Positions 1 through 8,215 of a DNA stretch of 64,000 nucleotides are shown here, one piece after another (within the stretch, counting starts at the first letter, position 1; every line of letters starts with the position of its first letter). This DNA is from Pseudomonas sp. HS6 (GTDB taxonomy: Bacteria > Pseudomonadota > Gammaproteobacteria > Pseudomonadales > Pseudomonadaceae), in contig NZ_CP067412.1 in NCBI RefSeq assembly GCF_023375815.1, forward strand, positions 2,046,001 to 2,110,000, written 5' to 3'. Made by a program: the position numbers and the translations under genes. The notes below the pieces were generated by a model. It was not told the origin of the DNA. It did no database searches and saw only the letters and a program-made list of their open reading frames with translations.

Positions 1-288
1 AATCGTCTGCCGGACCTGACGGCGGCCGGTTTTCGGCCAGTCAGCGGTCGCCTGCTGAGCACCGAAGAAGGCCCGGCGGCGATGGTAATGTATGAGGATC
101 GCACCGGGCACAAAGTGAGTTTCTACGTGCGCCCACCGGGGCCGAAAAACACCTTTTTGCCACGCGGTAGCCGTCTCGACGGGGATCTGCGGGCGGAATA
201 CTGGTCCGGCGAGGGTTACAACTACGCGATGGTCAGCCCGACCGACACCCCGGCGGGGCAGTTGCTCAAGCAGACCGTGCGCTTCTGA
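1..288 (+). CDS. Putative anti-sigma factor, C-terminal part (gene begins before the window)
   Basis: The reading frame is open from base 1 and stops at TGA 286-288, so only the last 95 residues are present. The visible segment has the phrases GFRPVSGRLL, MYEDRTGHKVSFYVRPP and YWSGEGYNYAMVS, which I associate with the periplasmic half of pseudomonad membrane anti-sigma factors that inhibit an ECF sigma factor. The zinc-binding or membrane part and the partner sigma gene would lie upstream, outside the window. It converges on the pilus operon: the two stop codons are only 5 bases apart. The family assignment is from memory and moderate. Confidence 0.55.
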   Translation, partial: NRLPDLTAAGFRPVSGRLLSTEEGPAAMVMYEDRTGHKVSFYVRPPGPKNTFLPRGSRLDGDLRAEYWSGEGYNYAMVSPTDTPAGQLLKQTVRF

Positions 289-293
289 TCGGC

Positions 294-1271
294 TCAGAAG
301 CCGACATCCAGCACCACATTGTCCAGATAGGTGCCCGCGGGCGGGGTAGTCTGGTCGGTGTAGATCTTCGCGTTGTAGTTGAAGATCTGGCTACCGGTGC
401 CCAGACCATTGCCGGGATTGACCTCGGCGTCGCTACTGGCCCGTCGCGCCGCGCCGACACTACCCCAGCGGGTGGTGCCGGCGCTTTTGAAGATGTCGTA
501 GGCCAGGTAATTGCTGCCGGAAATCATTCGTCGTCGACCGCCGACGCTGACCGCGTTCTGTCCGTCGTTCAAACCCACGGTGTAAGCGCTGCCCTTGGTG
601 CAGGCCAGGTTGATGGTCTGCCCGGTTACCGGAGTAAACGCGCTGATCACCGGGGCGCTGCCGAAGGCGATGTTGGGCGCGGTGATGGTGCAATCGTTGG
701 CCACGGTCAGGTTCACCGTCAGCGTCGTGGTGCCGCTACCGATATCGCGTCCCAGACAGACTGCACCAATGCCAATCCCCGAGCAGTAGTTCCAGTTCCA
801 GAAAATGCTCAGGGTTTCGGTGTAGACACCGGCCGCCACATTGCTGCCGATCGTGGTACCGAAGTACAGCGGCACGGTTTTCGGCACCGTACCGCCCAAC
901 AATCCCAGCGCATCGATGATGCCGTTACGGGCGAAGTCATAGGCGGTGCCGCGCGTCAGCGGATAACTGGTGCTGTTGTTGGCGTAGATCGTGTAACTGA
1001 CGACATCGCCGGTAGGCCCGAGCAAACCACTTTGGGTCGACGTCACGGTGGCCCAGAAATGATCGTTATTGGTCAGCAGTGACAACAGCGAACCCGTACA
1101 GCTCAAACCGCCGTTCAATGTGGAACTGGGTTGCGACGTGGTGCGAACCGCAATGGAACTGATCGTGCCGAACGCCGCCGGCGTGGTGGTGACCACGGAA
1201 CACAGCGCTTGCGCTGCCCCCGGCGTCATCAGCGCCAGCCACAGGCAAAGTCGTGCCCACGTCATTGGCAC
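294..1271 (-). CDS. Csu/CupE-type fimbrial tip adhesin, two spore coat U domains
   Basis: Last gene of the pilus operon, 325 residues, with an N-terminal signal peptide ending near AQA-LCS. It carries two spore-coat-U-like domains. The first has Cys pairs ALCSVV and LSCTGS; the second starts at DCTITAPNIAFG and has LACTKGSAY. A two-domain subunit placed after the usher is the pattern of CsuE/CupE6 tip subunits in archaic chaperone-usher pili, which mediate attachment to surfaces. It overlaps the 3' end of the usher gene by 10 bases, so the two are translationally coupled. The C-terminus (VVLDVGF) is the usual donor-type beta strand. Confidence 0.85.
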   Translation of the reverse strand: MPMTWARLCLWLALMTPGAAQALCSVVTTTPAAFGTISSIAVRTTSQPSSTLNGGLSCTGSLLSLLTNNDHFWATVTSTQSGLLGPTGDVVSYTIYANNSTSYPLTRGTAYDFARNGIIDALGLLGGTVPKTVPLYFGTTIGSNVAAGVYTETLSIFWNWNYCSGIGIGAVCLGRDIGSGTTTLTVNLTVANDCTITAPNIAFGSAPVISAFTPVTGQTINLACTKGSAYTVGLNDGQNAVSVGGRRRMISGSNYLAYDIFKSAGTTRWGSVGAARRASSDAEVNPGNGLGTGSQIFNYNAKIYTDQTTPPAGTYLDNVVLDVGF

Positions 1272-3619
1272 ACCAACGGCCCGATCAGCGGGATCTGATC
1301 CTGTTGCAGATCCACATTGAACTGCGCCCGGCAGGTCTTGCCATCCGCCAGGGTCACCCTCAGCGAATTCTGTGCCTGCAGGTTTTCCAGATAGACCAGC
1401 CCGTCCCAGCCCACCACCGTGCGCGCGCCACTCTCCTCATGCAGTACGCCACTGCCCAGCGGCAATTCCTGTTGCTGCGCATCCACCAGCACGATGCTCG
1501 CGGCAATCACCCGGCTCAGCGGAAACTCCAGCAGATAGCCGCTGCCACGGCGCACGGCAATCCGCTGTTCGACATTCGGACTGCGCACGTTGGCCGGCAG
1601 GTTCAACGGATCGATTTCGTATTTGCCGCGGTAATAAGCGCTGCTCCATGGCACCAGTAAATGGCCGTTACGGTCGGTCTGGCCGACCTGCTGGTTCTCG
1701 TAACGCACCGGAACATCCGCGTAACCATCGGTGCTGACCACCACAAATGCATCGTCGATGCGGTTGGCCGCGAACACTTGATGATCCATCCACACCAGTG
1801 AACCGCTGGCATCGGCCCAACGGGTTTCGGCATCCGAAGTGCCGTAGACCCCAGCCTGCAACTGCACCGATTGCAGACGCCAGGTCACGTCAGCCTGACG
1901 GTAATCAGGCCCGTCGCCGTTGGCATAACCGAGGTTGAAGCCCACCCCGCCCTCGGACGGTACGGCGCGGCTGTAGTTGACGCGTTGTTGAGTCTGCCCG
2001 GTCTTGCTGCGCTCGCTGCTGAGGGCCAGGCTGCCGCGCAGGTCGAACGGAATTACCAGTTGCGCCTGCACCGCCCAGTTGGCATCGCCGATTTCGCGGT
2101 TGGCCGACAGGTAGAAACTGCTGTTGTGCCATAACGGCTTGCTCCAGCTCAGGTTGAGCAACCGCGTGCGGGTTTCGTCCGCTGCTCGGATATCGAAATA
2201 ACCGACACCCAGACTGCCCCACCGCTCAAGGTTGAGGCTCAGGGTCGCCTGTTCGCTGCGTTTGCTGAGGCTGGTGTAAGGACTGTCGACCACCGTGAGG
2301 TCGGCGTACTGGTCGCGACGCTGCAACCGTTGCCAGGAAAAACTGAAGCGCTGGGCGCTGTACTGATAACCGAGACTGAGTTGCTGACCACCGTCACCGT
2401 CGAAATGGCTCTGGCTGATCGCACTGTTGAGCACCCCGAAATTGCCCAGCCGCAGATTGCCGCCGAGCCCGCCGAGGGTCAGTGAGTCGGCCGCTTCAAC
2501 GTGGCTTTCCAGCGTGAAGCTGTCGCTGACGCCATAACGCAGACTGCCGGACGTCACGCCCGGTCCGTAGCTGAAATCCTTCAGTCCGTAATCGCGGCGC
2601 AACGTACCGGCGCTGACCGAGAAATCGCTCAAGCCCTTTTGCAACAGGCTGCTGGTGACATAGAACGGCACGGTGGTCGATACCTGCCGACCCAGCGCAT
2701 CGGTGGTCACCACCACGGCTTCACCTGCGCCGTTGATAAACGGGATATTGGTCAGCGTGTACGGCCCAGGCTGCAAATCGGTGCTGCTGGACTTGTAGCC
2801 GTTGATGAACAGGTCCACCGAGGACGGCACCGCTGCTTCCCCGGCGAACTGCGGCAACGGATAAGTCACCAGGTCCGGGCGCACCGCAAAATCCCGGGAG
2901 AACTGCACACCACCCAGACGCACCGAACTGCTCCACGGCAGGGCTCCGCTGACCACGTCCCCCGCCTCGTAGGTCAGCATCCGTTCATCATCGGAGAAGC
3001 GCCAGGTGGTGTCGTAGCGCAGATAACCGTTGTTCAGCGTACTGACCGAATCCCCCGACAAGGTGCGCCGGTACTGCCCGGTATTGGACAGCGTGCCCCA
3101 ACTGTCGAACACCCGCACCTCGTTCCATGCCGCCAGATAAGTCCCGGCGTCATCGGTGTCGTTGAGGTACAGGTCATAGTTGAACAGTGCGCCGAAACTG
3201 CTCAGCGCCGGGGTTCGCGGATAGACCTGACGGTTGCCGATAAATTGTTCCGGTAGCCAGTCCGGCGGTACGTCGAGCATCAGCCGCTGACTGACACTGT
3301 CGTAGTCGCTGTGCAGCCCCGGCAAACCGTCGAGATCGACTTCGGCGCCCGCACTCTCGGGCAGACTCATGCCGGTGTCGCGCAACACACTGGCCGGCAG
3401 GAACAACCGCCCGCCGCGCTGCTCCACCGCCACCACCCGACCGGTATTCATCTGGTTGACCACCAGTTCCAGAAACAACTGAGCATCGCTGACGGCCTCC
3501 ATGCCGCTGGGAGGCGGCGGCAGTTCGCCGGCCCCGGATGGATGAATGAACATCAGGCAACACGCGCCGGTGACAAGCCACAACGGACGCCGAATACGGC
3601 GAGCCCATCCCGGACTCAT
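1262..3619 (-). CDS. Archaic chaperone-usher pathway outer membrane usher (CsuD/CupE5-like)
   Basis: A 785-residue outer-membrane usher that would secrete and assemble the pilus subunits. It has an N-terminal signal region with a hydrophobic stretch (LVTGACCLMFI), an N-terminal periplasmic domain, and a long middle rich in alternating aromatic and polar residues typical of a 24-strand beta barrel. A plug segment contains LFINGYKSSSTDLQPGPYTL. The C-terminal domains end with CRAQFNVDLQQ and PLVCQ, a Cys pair. The start is ATG 3619, which lies 108 bases after the chaperone stop; no strong ribosome binding site is seen, so the start is not certain. Confidence 0.9.
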   Translation of the reverse strand: MSPGWARRIRRPLWLVTGACCLMFIHPSGAGELPPPPSGMEAVSDAQLFLELVVNQMNTGRVVAVEQRGGRLFLPASVLRDTGMSLPESAGAEVDLDGLPGLHSDYDSVSQRLMLDVPPDWLPEQFIGNRQVYPRTPALSSFGALFNYDLYLNDTDDAGTYLAAWNEVRVFDSWGTLSNTGQYRRTLSGDSVSTLNNGYLRYDTTWRFSDDERMLTYEAGDVVSGALPWSSSVRLGGVQFSRDFAVRPDLVTYPLPQFAGEAAVPSSVDLFINGYKSSSTDLQPGPYTLTNIPFINGAGEAVVVTTDALGRQVSTTVPFYVTSSLLQKGLSDFSVSAGTLRRDYGLKDFSYGPGVTSGSLRYGVSDSFTLESHVEAADSLTLGGLGGNLRLGNFGVLNSAISQSHFDGDGGQQLSLGYQYSAQRFSFSWQRLQRRDQYADLTVVDSPYTSLSKRSEQATLSLNLERWGSLGVGYFDIRAADETRTRLLNLSWSKPLWHNSSFYLSANREIGDANWAVQAQLVIPFDLRGSLALSSERSKTGQTQQRVNYSRAVPSEGGVGFNLGYANGDGPDYRQADVTWRLQSVQLQAGVYGTSDAETRWADASGSLVWMDHQVFAANRIDDAFVVVSTDGYADVPVRYENQQVGQTDRNGHLLVPWSSAYYRGKYEIDPLNLPANVRSPNVEQRIAVRRGSGYLLEFPLSRVIAASIVLVDAQQQELPLGSGVLHEESGARTVVGWDGLVYLENLQAQNSLRVTLADGKTCRAQFNVDLQQDQIPLIGPLVCQ

Positions 3620-3727
3620 TAGCGTGTTTCGTCCGTCAATGGACTGGTTCCTCCTGAAACCGCTGTTGCCCGCAGACTAATCGCTTGCCTGACGGCCCCG
3701 CACTACCCGGCCCGCAGGCCGCAATCC

Positions 3728-4510
3728 CTACTTCGCTGGAGCGATGCTCTGCACCTGTGATGCGCCATTGATCCGTCCGGCCAGTTCCCCTGCCACAGGT
3801 CCCGGTGCCGGCCAGCGCATCACCGCGCCGGGCAAGACATAACCCAACAAGCCTTCCGCCAGCGGTTTGCTCTGCCCGCCTTGCTTGAGCGCAACATCGG
3901 TCAGGCGTGCATGCACCGCGCCCTGATTGCGTACTTCCACATAAGGCCGGCCATCCACCGCCACCGTGCGCCAGCTCAATTGCGGCAGGCCGATACCTTT
4001 GGGGTCACGCTGACGGGTCGTGTCTTCCTTGCTCCACAACCCCGCACCGTAGGCAAACAGCGGCACCGAATAGCGCATCTGGAAACGGATCGCGGCGGCG
4101 GTTTTCCCGGCGTCGGCGGCGGGAGGTTGGGCCGAGGGTATTTCGTCGATGATGATCCGGTAGGCCAGTTCCTGGCCGGGTGGGACTTCTTTGGTTCGTG
4201 TCAGACGAACCAGTTGTTTCTGACCGGGCTCGATCTTCGCCACCGGCGGACTGCCGATCACGTCGCGCTGGTTCTGGTACTGCTCCTGAAAACCGTTCTG
4301 GCTCCAGCCGAACACACGGATCTGCAGGTTGGCCGTTTCGCTGCCACGATTTTCCAGCCACAACGCGCTGGCCTGCTGGTCGGCTTCGAGCACCGGATCG
4401 ATCGGCCAGATCAGCACCGAACTGGCCGCCTGCACCTTGATCGTTGCAAACAAAAACCACATCAACATCGCGCAACGCACGTGCCATGGCCGTGACGTGA
4501 TAAACCCCAT
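3728..4510 (-). CDS. Periplasmic pilus assembly chaperone (CsuC/CupE4-like)
   Basis: 260-residue PapD-like chaperone with signal peptide ending near KVQA-ASS. It shows the chaperone features WLENRGSETANLQIRVF (first immunoglobulin domain), PPVAKIEPGQKQLVRL (conserved Pro and the subunit-capping strand region) and YSVPLFAYGAG. It would cap nascent pilins and deliver them to the usher. ATG 4510 is chosen because AAGGAG lies 7 bases upstream; an extended reading to 4540 would run into the end of the preceding pilin gene. It sits between the four pilin genes and the usher, as in csu and cupE operons. Confidence 0.88.
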   Translation of the reverse strand: MGFITSRPWHVRCAMLMWFLFATIKVQAASSVLIWPIDPVLEADQQASALWLENRGSETANLQIRVFGWSQNGFQEQYQNQRDVIGSPPVAKIEPGQKQLVRLTRTKEVPPGQELAYRIIIDEIPSAQPPAADAGKTAAAIRFQMRYSVPLFAYGAGLWSKEDTTRQRDPKGIGLPQLSWRTVAVDGRPYVEVRNQGAVHARLTDVALKQGGQSKPLAEGLLGYVLPGAVMRWPAPGPVAGELAGRINGASQVQSIAPAK

Positions 4511-4533
4511 AAACCCGCTCCTTGTGCCTTTCA

Positions 4534-5034
4534 TCACCACGACAGCTGCACTTGCAGCACGTCGCTGTATGTCCCCCCAGGCTGATTGCCCGGCAATTGC
4601 ACCTGACCGTAGATCGGCAGGCTGATGTTGTTCGCATCGCTATAGGCCACCGCCACGCTCTGCCCAATGCCCAGACTCTGGCTGTAAGCCGCGTCGCGAA
4701 ACAGCGCATACGCCACTTTCGCGCTGCCGCCACTGATCTGCATTCGTCGTCCGCCGCTGTTGTACTGGCCGCCATCGACCGTCATGTTCAGCGTCACCCC
4801 CGGCGTGCATTGCAGTTGCACACCACCGGTCAGTGCCACCTGTACCGTGCCGGTGGCCAGCGCCGAACGCGTGCCGAAATTCAGCCCGCCATAGTTCGAC
4901 ACGCCCCCTACCACCAGGCATCCCGGTGTGATCGTCGCGCTGACCTGAAAGCTCTGGCTGGTCACCGCCGCCAGCGGCAACGGCACCGCCCCCGCGCATA
5001 GCACCAGCAGCGCCGCACAGCCATGCCGGCCCAT
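4534..5034 (-). CDS. Spore coat U domain pilin, fourth minor or major subunit
   Basis: 166-residue secreted subunit: signal peptide to about PLPLAAV, then a single spore-coat-U domain with Cys pair PGCLVVGG and LQCTPGV, the NFGT motif, GGRRMQISGG, and a C-terminal beta strand GGTYSDVLQVQLSW. Single-domain proteins of this family are the polymerising subunits of archaic pili. It starts only 4 bases after the stop of the previous pilin and ends 23 bases before the chaperone start, so it is part of one transcript. Which subunit is the major pilin cannot be told from sequence alone. Confidence 0.85.
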   Translation of the reverse strand: MGRHGCAALLVLCAGAVPLPLAAVTSQSFQVSATITPGCLVVGGVSNYGGLNFGTRSALATGTVQVALTGGVQLQCTPGVTLNMTVDGGQYNSGGRRMQISGGSAKVAYALFRDAAYSQSLGIGQSVAVAYSDANNISLPIYGQVQLPGNQPGGTYSDVLQVQLSW

Positions 5035-5038
5035 GGCA

Positions 5039-5575
5039 CTAGAACGTCAGTTCAACGGAAATGGTGTCGGTGTAAGTGCCCGCCGGCAGCCCGGCCTTGC
5101 CCACCGCCTGACCGTAGATGTTCACGGTCTGCGCCACACCGGTGCTGGCGGCGAGGTTGATCACGCCGTCGATGGCCAGCAATTGCGAGTGCCCGGCATC
5201 GGTGTACAGGTCGTAAGGCACGTAGTTGGCGACACCGTCGTACAGGGCGCGGGTGCCACCCGGGGACTTGCCGTCATTGGCCCCGGCGCGCACCTTGACC
5301 GTCGGCGTGGTGCCGCTGGAGCAGAGAATCGACAATGCCCCGCCACCACCGCCCAGCACTTGCCCGGCGGCCGTAGTGAACAGACTGTTGGCCGTGCCGA
5401 AGCTCAAGGCACCGAAGTTCAGGCCTGTGGAACCGCCGGAACCATTGACCTGGCAACTGCTGGTCAGGATCAGGCTGGAGGTGATCTGGCCGGTGACCGT
5501 GGTCGCGGCGTTGACGCTTGTGGCCAGCGTCAGGCCGAACAACGACAAACCTATCCTTGATGCAATCGTACGCAT
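5039..5575 (-). CDS. Spore coat U domain pilin, third in operon
   Basis: 178 residues with a clear signal peptide (LSLFGLTLATSVNA) followed by a spore-coat-U domain: Cys pair SSCQVNG and ILCSSG, a glycine run GGGGGALS, GTRALYDG, YDLYTDAGHSQ, and the C-terminal strand PAGTYTDTISVELTF. The YDLYTD and AGTYTDT phrases are hallmarks shared with CsuA/B and CupE pilins. It lies 19 bases downstream of the preceding pilin. Polymerisation through donor-strand exchange is the known behaviour of the family. Confidence 0.87.
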   Translation of the reverse strand: MRTIASRIGLSLFGLTLATSVNAATTVTGQITSSLILTSSCQVNGSGGSTGLNFGALSFGTANSLFTTAAGQVLGGGGGALSILCSSGTTPTVKVRAGANDGKSPGGTRALYDGVANYVPYDLYTDAGHSQLLAIDGVINLAASTGVAQTVNIYGQAVGKAGLPAGTYTDTISVELTF

Positions 5576-5594
5576 GGTGTCCTTCCTCTACGGT

Positions 5595-6128
5595 TTACCA
5601 ATCGAGCGTCACCGTCAGGGTGTCGGTATAGACACCAGCCGGAACCGCACGGGTGTTCGCCACCACCGAGCCAAATACCGGGATGGGTATCTGCGCGCCG
5701 CTGGTGACAGCGAAATTGTGTTGTTGGCCGATGCTATAGCTCTGGCTGCCCGAGGCATCGAGAAACAGTTGATAGGGGATGGTCTGGCGACCGTTGCTCA
5801 AGCGGCGGGTGCTGCCGTCGCCATGGGCGCCACCGTCGATGGTCACGGTGAAACCGGTCACCGAGGGATTGCAGGCCACGTTGAGCCTGCCGCTGCTGTC
5901 GTTGGCCAGGCTGGCCTTGATGGGAGCATTCCAGGTCGGGCCCTGCTGGCCGAAATCGAGTTTGCCGAAATCGCCCACCGGGTTGGCGGGGCTGGATGTA
6001 TTGGTCACCTCGCAACCGGCGATCAGAATCAGCCGCGCATGAATCTGCCCGTTGATGGCCGCTTGCGCGTCCTCCGTGAGCAACAGCAATGCGCCTGTGG
6101 CGACTACCAGCCAGTGCTTGCCTGTCAT
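5595..6128 (-). CDS. Spore coat U domain pilin, second in operon (CsuA/B-like)
   Basis: 177 residues: signal peptide ending EDAQA-AIN, then a spore-coat-U domain with Cys pair AGCEVTN and VACNPSV, KLDFGQQGPTW, VTIDGGAHGDGSTRR, YQLFLDASGSQ and a final strand PAGVYTDTLTVTLDW. Among the four pilins here its body (FTVTIDGG, then PIPVFGSVV) most resembles what I recall of Acinetobacter CsuA/B, the shaft subunit, but this is an impression and not an alignment. It precedes the third pilin by 19 bases. Confidence 0.87.
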   Translation of the reverse strand: MTGKHWLVVATGALLLLTEDAQAAINGQIHARLILIAGCEVTNTSSPANPVGDFGKLDFGQQGPTWNAPIKASLANDSSGRLNVACNPSVTGFTVTIDGGAHGDGSTRRLSNGRQTIPYQLFLDASGSQSYSIGQQHNFAVTSGAQIPIPVFGSVVANTRAVPAGVYTDTLTVTLDW

Positions 6129-6214
6129 TGCGTCCCTACTCCCTCTGATCCTTCAGCATCACTCGACCTCTGCGTTCGTCATTGAACGTCGATTTCCTGT
6201 TGCATCCCGTTCGA

Positions 6215-6736
6215 TCACCAGGTGACCGTTACCTTGACCAGATCCGAATACCGGCTGACACGCGGAACTTCGGCCATCCGCTCGATCCGCCCGTAAAGCG
6301 GCAACTCAACCGAACCGCTGTCCGGCACTCGCCCGCTGACCGGCACGTCCACCACCAGCGGCACTCGCCGCGCGGCGTCCTGATACAAGCGGTAAGGAAT
6401 GGCTTTGCCACCCGCCTCGCCTGCCATGTAGCGCACTTCGCCCGTCCCGCCGTGCAGGCCGCCATCGACGCGCAGTTGATACGGCGTGTCCGGGTTGCAT
6501 TCCAGGCGCGGCAATCGCGAATTGATCAGCGCCGCCCCGAGCGGCCCTGCCGGATCGTCAAGGCGCGCCGTGCTGCCGAAGTCGAGCACACCCAGTTGCT
6601 CGATACCGGCTTCGCGCTGCTGGCCGATCAACTGGCAACCGCGCTGCACATCGACGCGCACCTCAACCTGCAAATCGGCGGCCTGCACCGTTGTTGCGAG
6701 CCCGCCCAGCAATGCCCAGACCATCCCTGCATTCAC
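6215..6736 (-). CDS. Spore coat U domain pilin, first gene of the operon
   Basis: Promoter-proximal gene of the pilus operon, 173 residues. I choose GTG 6736 because AAGGAA lies 6 bases before it and the product then begins with a compact signal peptide (MVWALLGGLATTVQA). A longer frame upstream to 6913 has no such signal. The mature part has Cys pair RGCQLIGQ and LECNPDT, VLDFGS, LRVDGGLHGGTGEVR, YRLYQDAARR and a final strand SDLVKVTVTW. CupE of P. aeruginosa, as I remember it, has three pilins before the chaperone; this operon has four. Confidence 0.82.
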   Translation of the reverse strand: MNAGMVWALLGGLATTVQAADLQVEVRVDVQRGCQLIGQQREAGIEQLGVLDFGSTARLDDPAGPLGAALINSRLPRLECNPDTPYQLRVDGGLHGGTGEVRYMAGEAGGKAIPYRLYQDAARRVPLVVDVPVSGRVPDSGSVELPLYGRIERMAEVPRVSRYSDLVKVTVTW

Positions 6737-7021
6737 TGCCCGTTCCTTGTTGGCGACAGCACCTGTGTCGTTACAGTGTTTCAGGTTAGCAACGGACGCC
6801 GATTGCGCCAGTCGATTGGATCCACTGATCGGGCGTGATTTGTTTCGAAAGATTGGCGATCCGGCACGCCAGGACGCTGAAAAAACCTGTACGCGCCGCA
6901 GAATACTGTCCAAAAAAGTCGCCGGCCGATAAAGCGCAGTGGAAGGAAAACTATCCGTCTGGTTACACTACGCCGCCGCGCTCGGGGGGAGCCGGCCCGA
7001 CGATGACGGAGTGACCACACC
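6737..7021. promoter_or_regulatory. Divergent intergenic region between the pilus operon and the zapE-like gene
   Basis: About 285 bases separate the GTG of the first pilin gene from the GTG of the ATPase gene, so promoters in both directions must lie here. I see no convincing -35/-10 pair, inverted repeat or known operator. The statement is positional only. Confidence 0.4.
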
Positions 7022-8152
7022 GTGCCCGCCCGACCGCCCGAACGTTCGCGTCTGTCACAACGCCTTTCAGGATTACGCCGCTTGTTCGGCAAACGAAACC
7101 TCGCCAGTGCTGGCCATTGCGCCAGCGCCCAATCGATTCGCGATTATTTCCGGCACAAGGCCCATGGCCAGGGCTATACCCTCAGCCACAGCCAGCAGCG
7201 GGTGATCGACTGCATGGCGCAGCAAGCCGGCCTGTTGTTCGGCCCTTCGGCGCAAACCCCACCCAGTCTTTACTTGTTCGGTGCCGTCGGGCGCGGCAAG
7301 AGCTGGTTGCTCGACGGTTTTTTCCAGGCGTTGCCGATCCAGCAGAAACAACGCCTGCACTTTCATGAGTTTTTCGCCCGCCTGCACCAGGGCATGTTCC
7401 GCCATCGCGAGCAGGACGACGCCCTCGGCACCACCCTCGACGAGTTGCTGCAGGACTGCCGCGTGCTGTGCTTCGACGAGTTCCATGTGCATGACATCGG
7501 TGACGCGATGCTCATCACCCGCTTGTACAAAGCCCTGTTCCAGCGCGGGATCCTGCTGTTGGTGACCTCCAACTATCCGCCGGAAGGACTGTTACCCAAC
7601 CCGCTGTATCACGCTCGGTTCAAACCGGTGATCGACCTGATCAATGCCCGCATGCAGGTCATGGAAGTCGGCGGCCCCCACGACTACCGCAGCCAGGCGC
7701 GCAACCACGCGCATCAGCTGTTCACCCAGGGCCATTACGTTTGGCCGGCCACGCCGGCACAACGTCTGGCGCTGGACTTGCCGCCACGGGATACCGCGCC
7801 GCAGCCGTTAACGGTCGGCAATCGGGTTTTACAGGCGCGTCTGTGCACAGGCCGCCGCGTTGCCTTTACCTTCAACGATCTGTGCGAGCAACCCACGGCC
7901 GTGATGGATTATCTGGAACTGTGCCGGCGCTTCGACCAGTGGATCATCGATGAACTGCCGGAACTGGACGAATGCTCGATTGCCGTCCAGCAGCGCTTCA
8001 TCAACCTGATCGACGTGCTCTACGATCAGGACAAACACCTGACGCTGCTCGGACGACTGCCTCTGCACGAAAGCCTGGCCGGCAACGCGATTGACCTGGC
8101 CCGCACCCGCAGCCGGCTGGGGCAATTACCGGAAGTGCGTGAACCAGCCTGA
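7022..8152 (+). CDS. zapE: ZapE/AFG1-like P-loop ATPase
   Basis: 376-residue AFG1-family ATPase. Walker A is GAVGRGKS (residues 87-94), Walker B VLCFDEF (148-154) followed by HVHDIGDAM, and the sensor region has LLLVTSNYPPEGL (family signature TSN.PP.L). In E. coli ZapE binds FtsZ and acts in division under stress; yeast Afg1 acts on mitochondrial proteins. The start is GTG 7022 with GGAG about 10 bases upstream. The gene is not next to rplM-rpsI here, where the main pseudomonad zapE usually sits as I recall, so this could be a second paralogue. It is followed after 63 bases by the kinase gene on the same strand. Confidence 0.82.
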   Translation: MPARPPERSRLSQRLSGLRRLFGKRNLASAGHCASAQSIRDYFRHKAHGQGYTLSHSQQRVIDCMAQQAGLLFGPSAQTPPSLYLFGAVGRGKSWLLDGFFQALPIQQKQRLHFHEFFARLHQGMFRHREQDDALGTTLDELLQDCRVLCFDEFHVHDIGDAMLITRLYKALFQRGILLLVTSNYPPEGLLPNPLYHARFKPVIDLINARMQVMEVGGPHDYRSQARNHAHQLFTQGHYVWPATPAQRLALDLPPRDTAPQPLTVGNRVLQARLCTGRRVAFTFNDLCEQPTAVMDYLELCRRFDQWIIDELPELDECSIAVQQRFINLIDVLYDQDKHLTLLGRLPLHESLAGNAIDLARTRSRLGQLPEVREPA

Positions 8153-8215
8153 TTTGCCGTTATCATGCCGCCCATTCCCGGCGTCACGGCGCCCTCTCGA
8201 TAGCGACCTTTTTAC

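Noticed and set aside
6737..6913. Longer N-terminus for the first pilin, starting at 6913
   Set aside because: The extra 59 residues are not a signal peptide; the GTG at 6736 with AAGGAA puts the signal peptide at the N-terminus.
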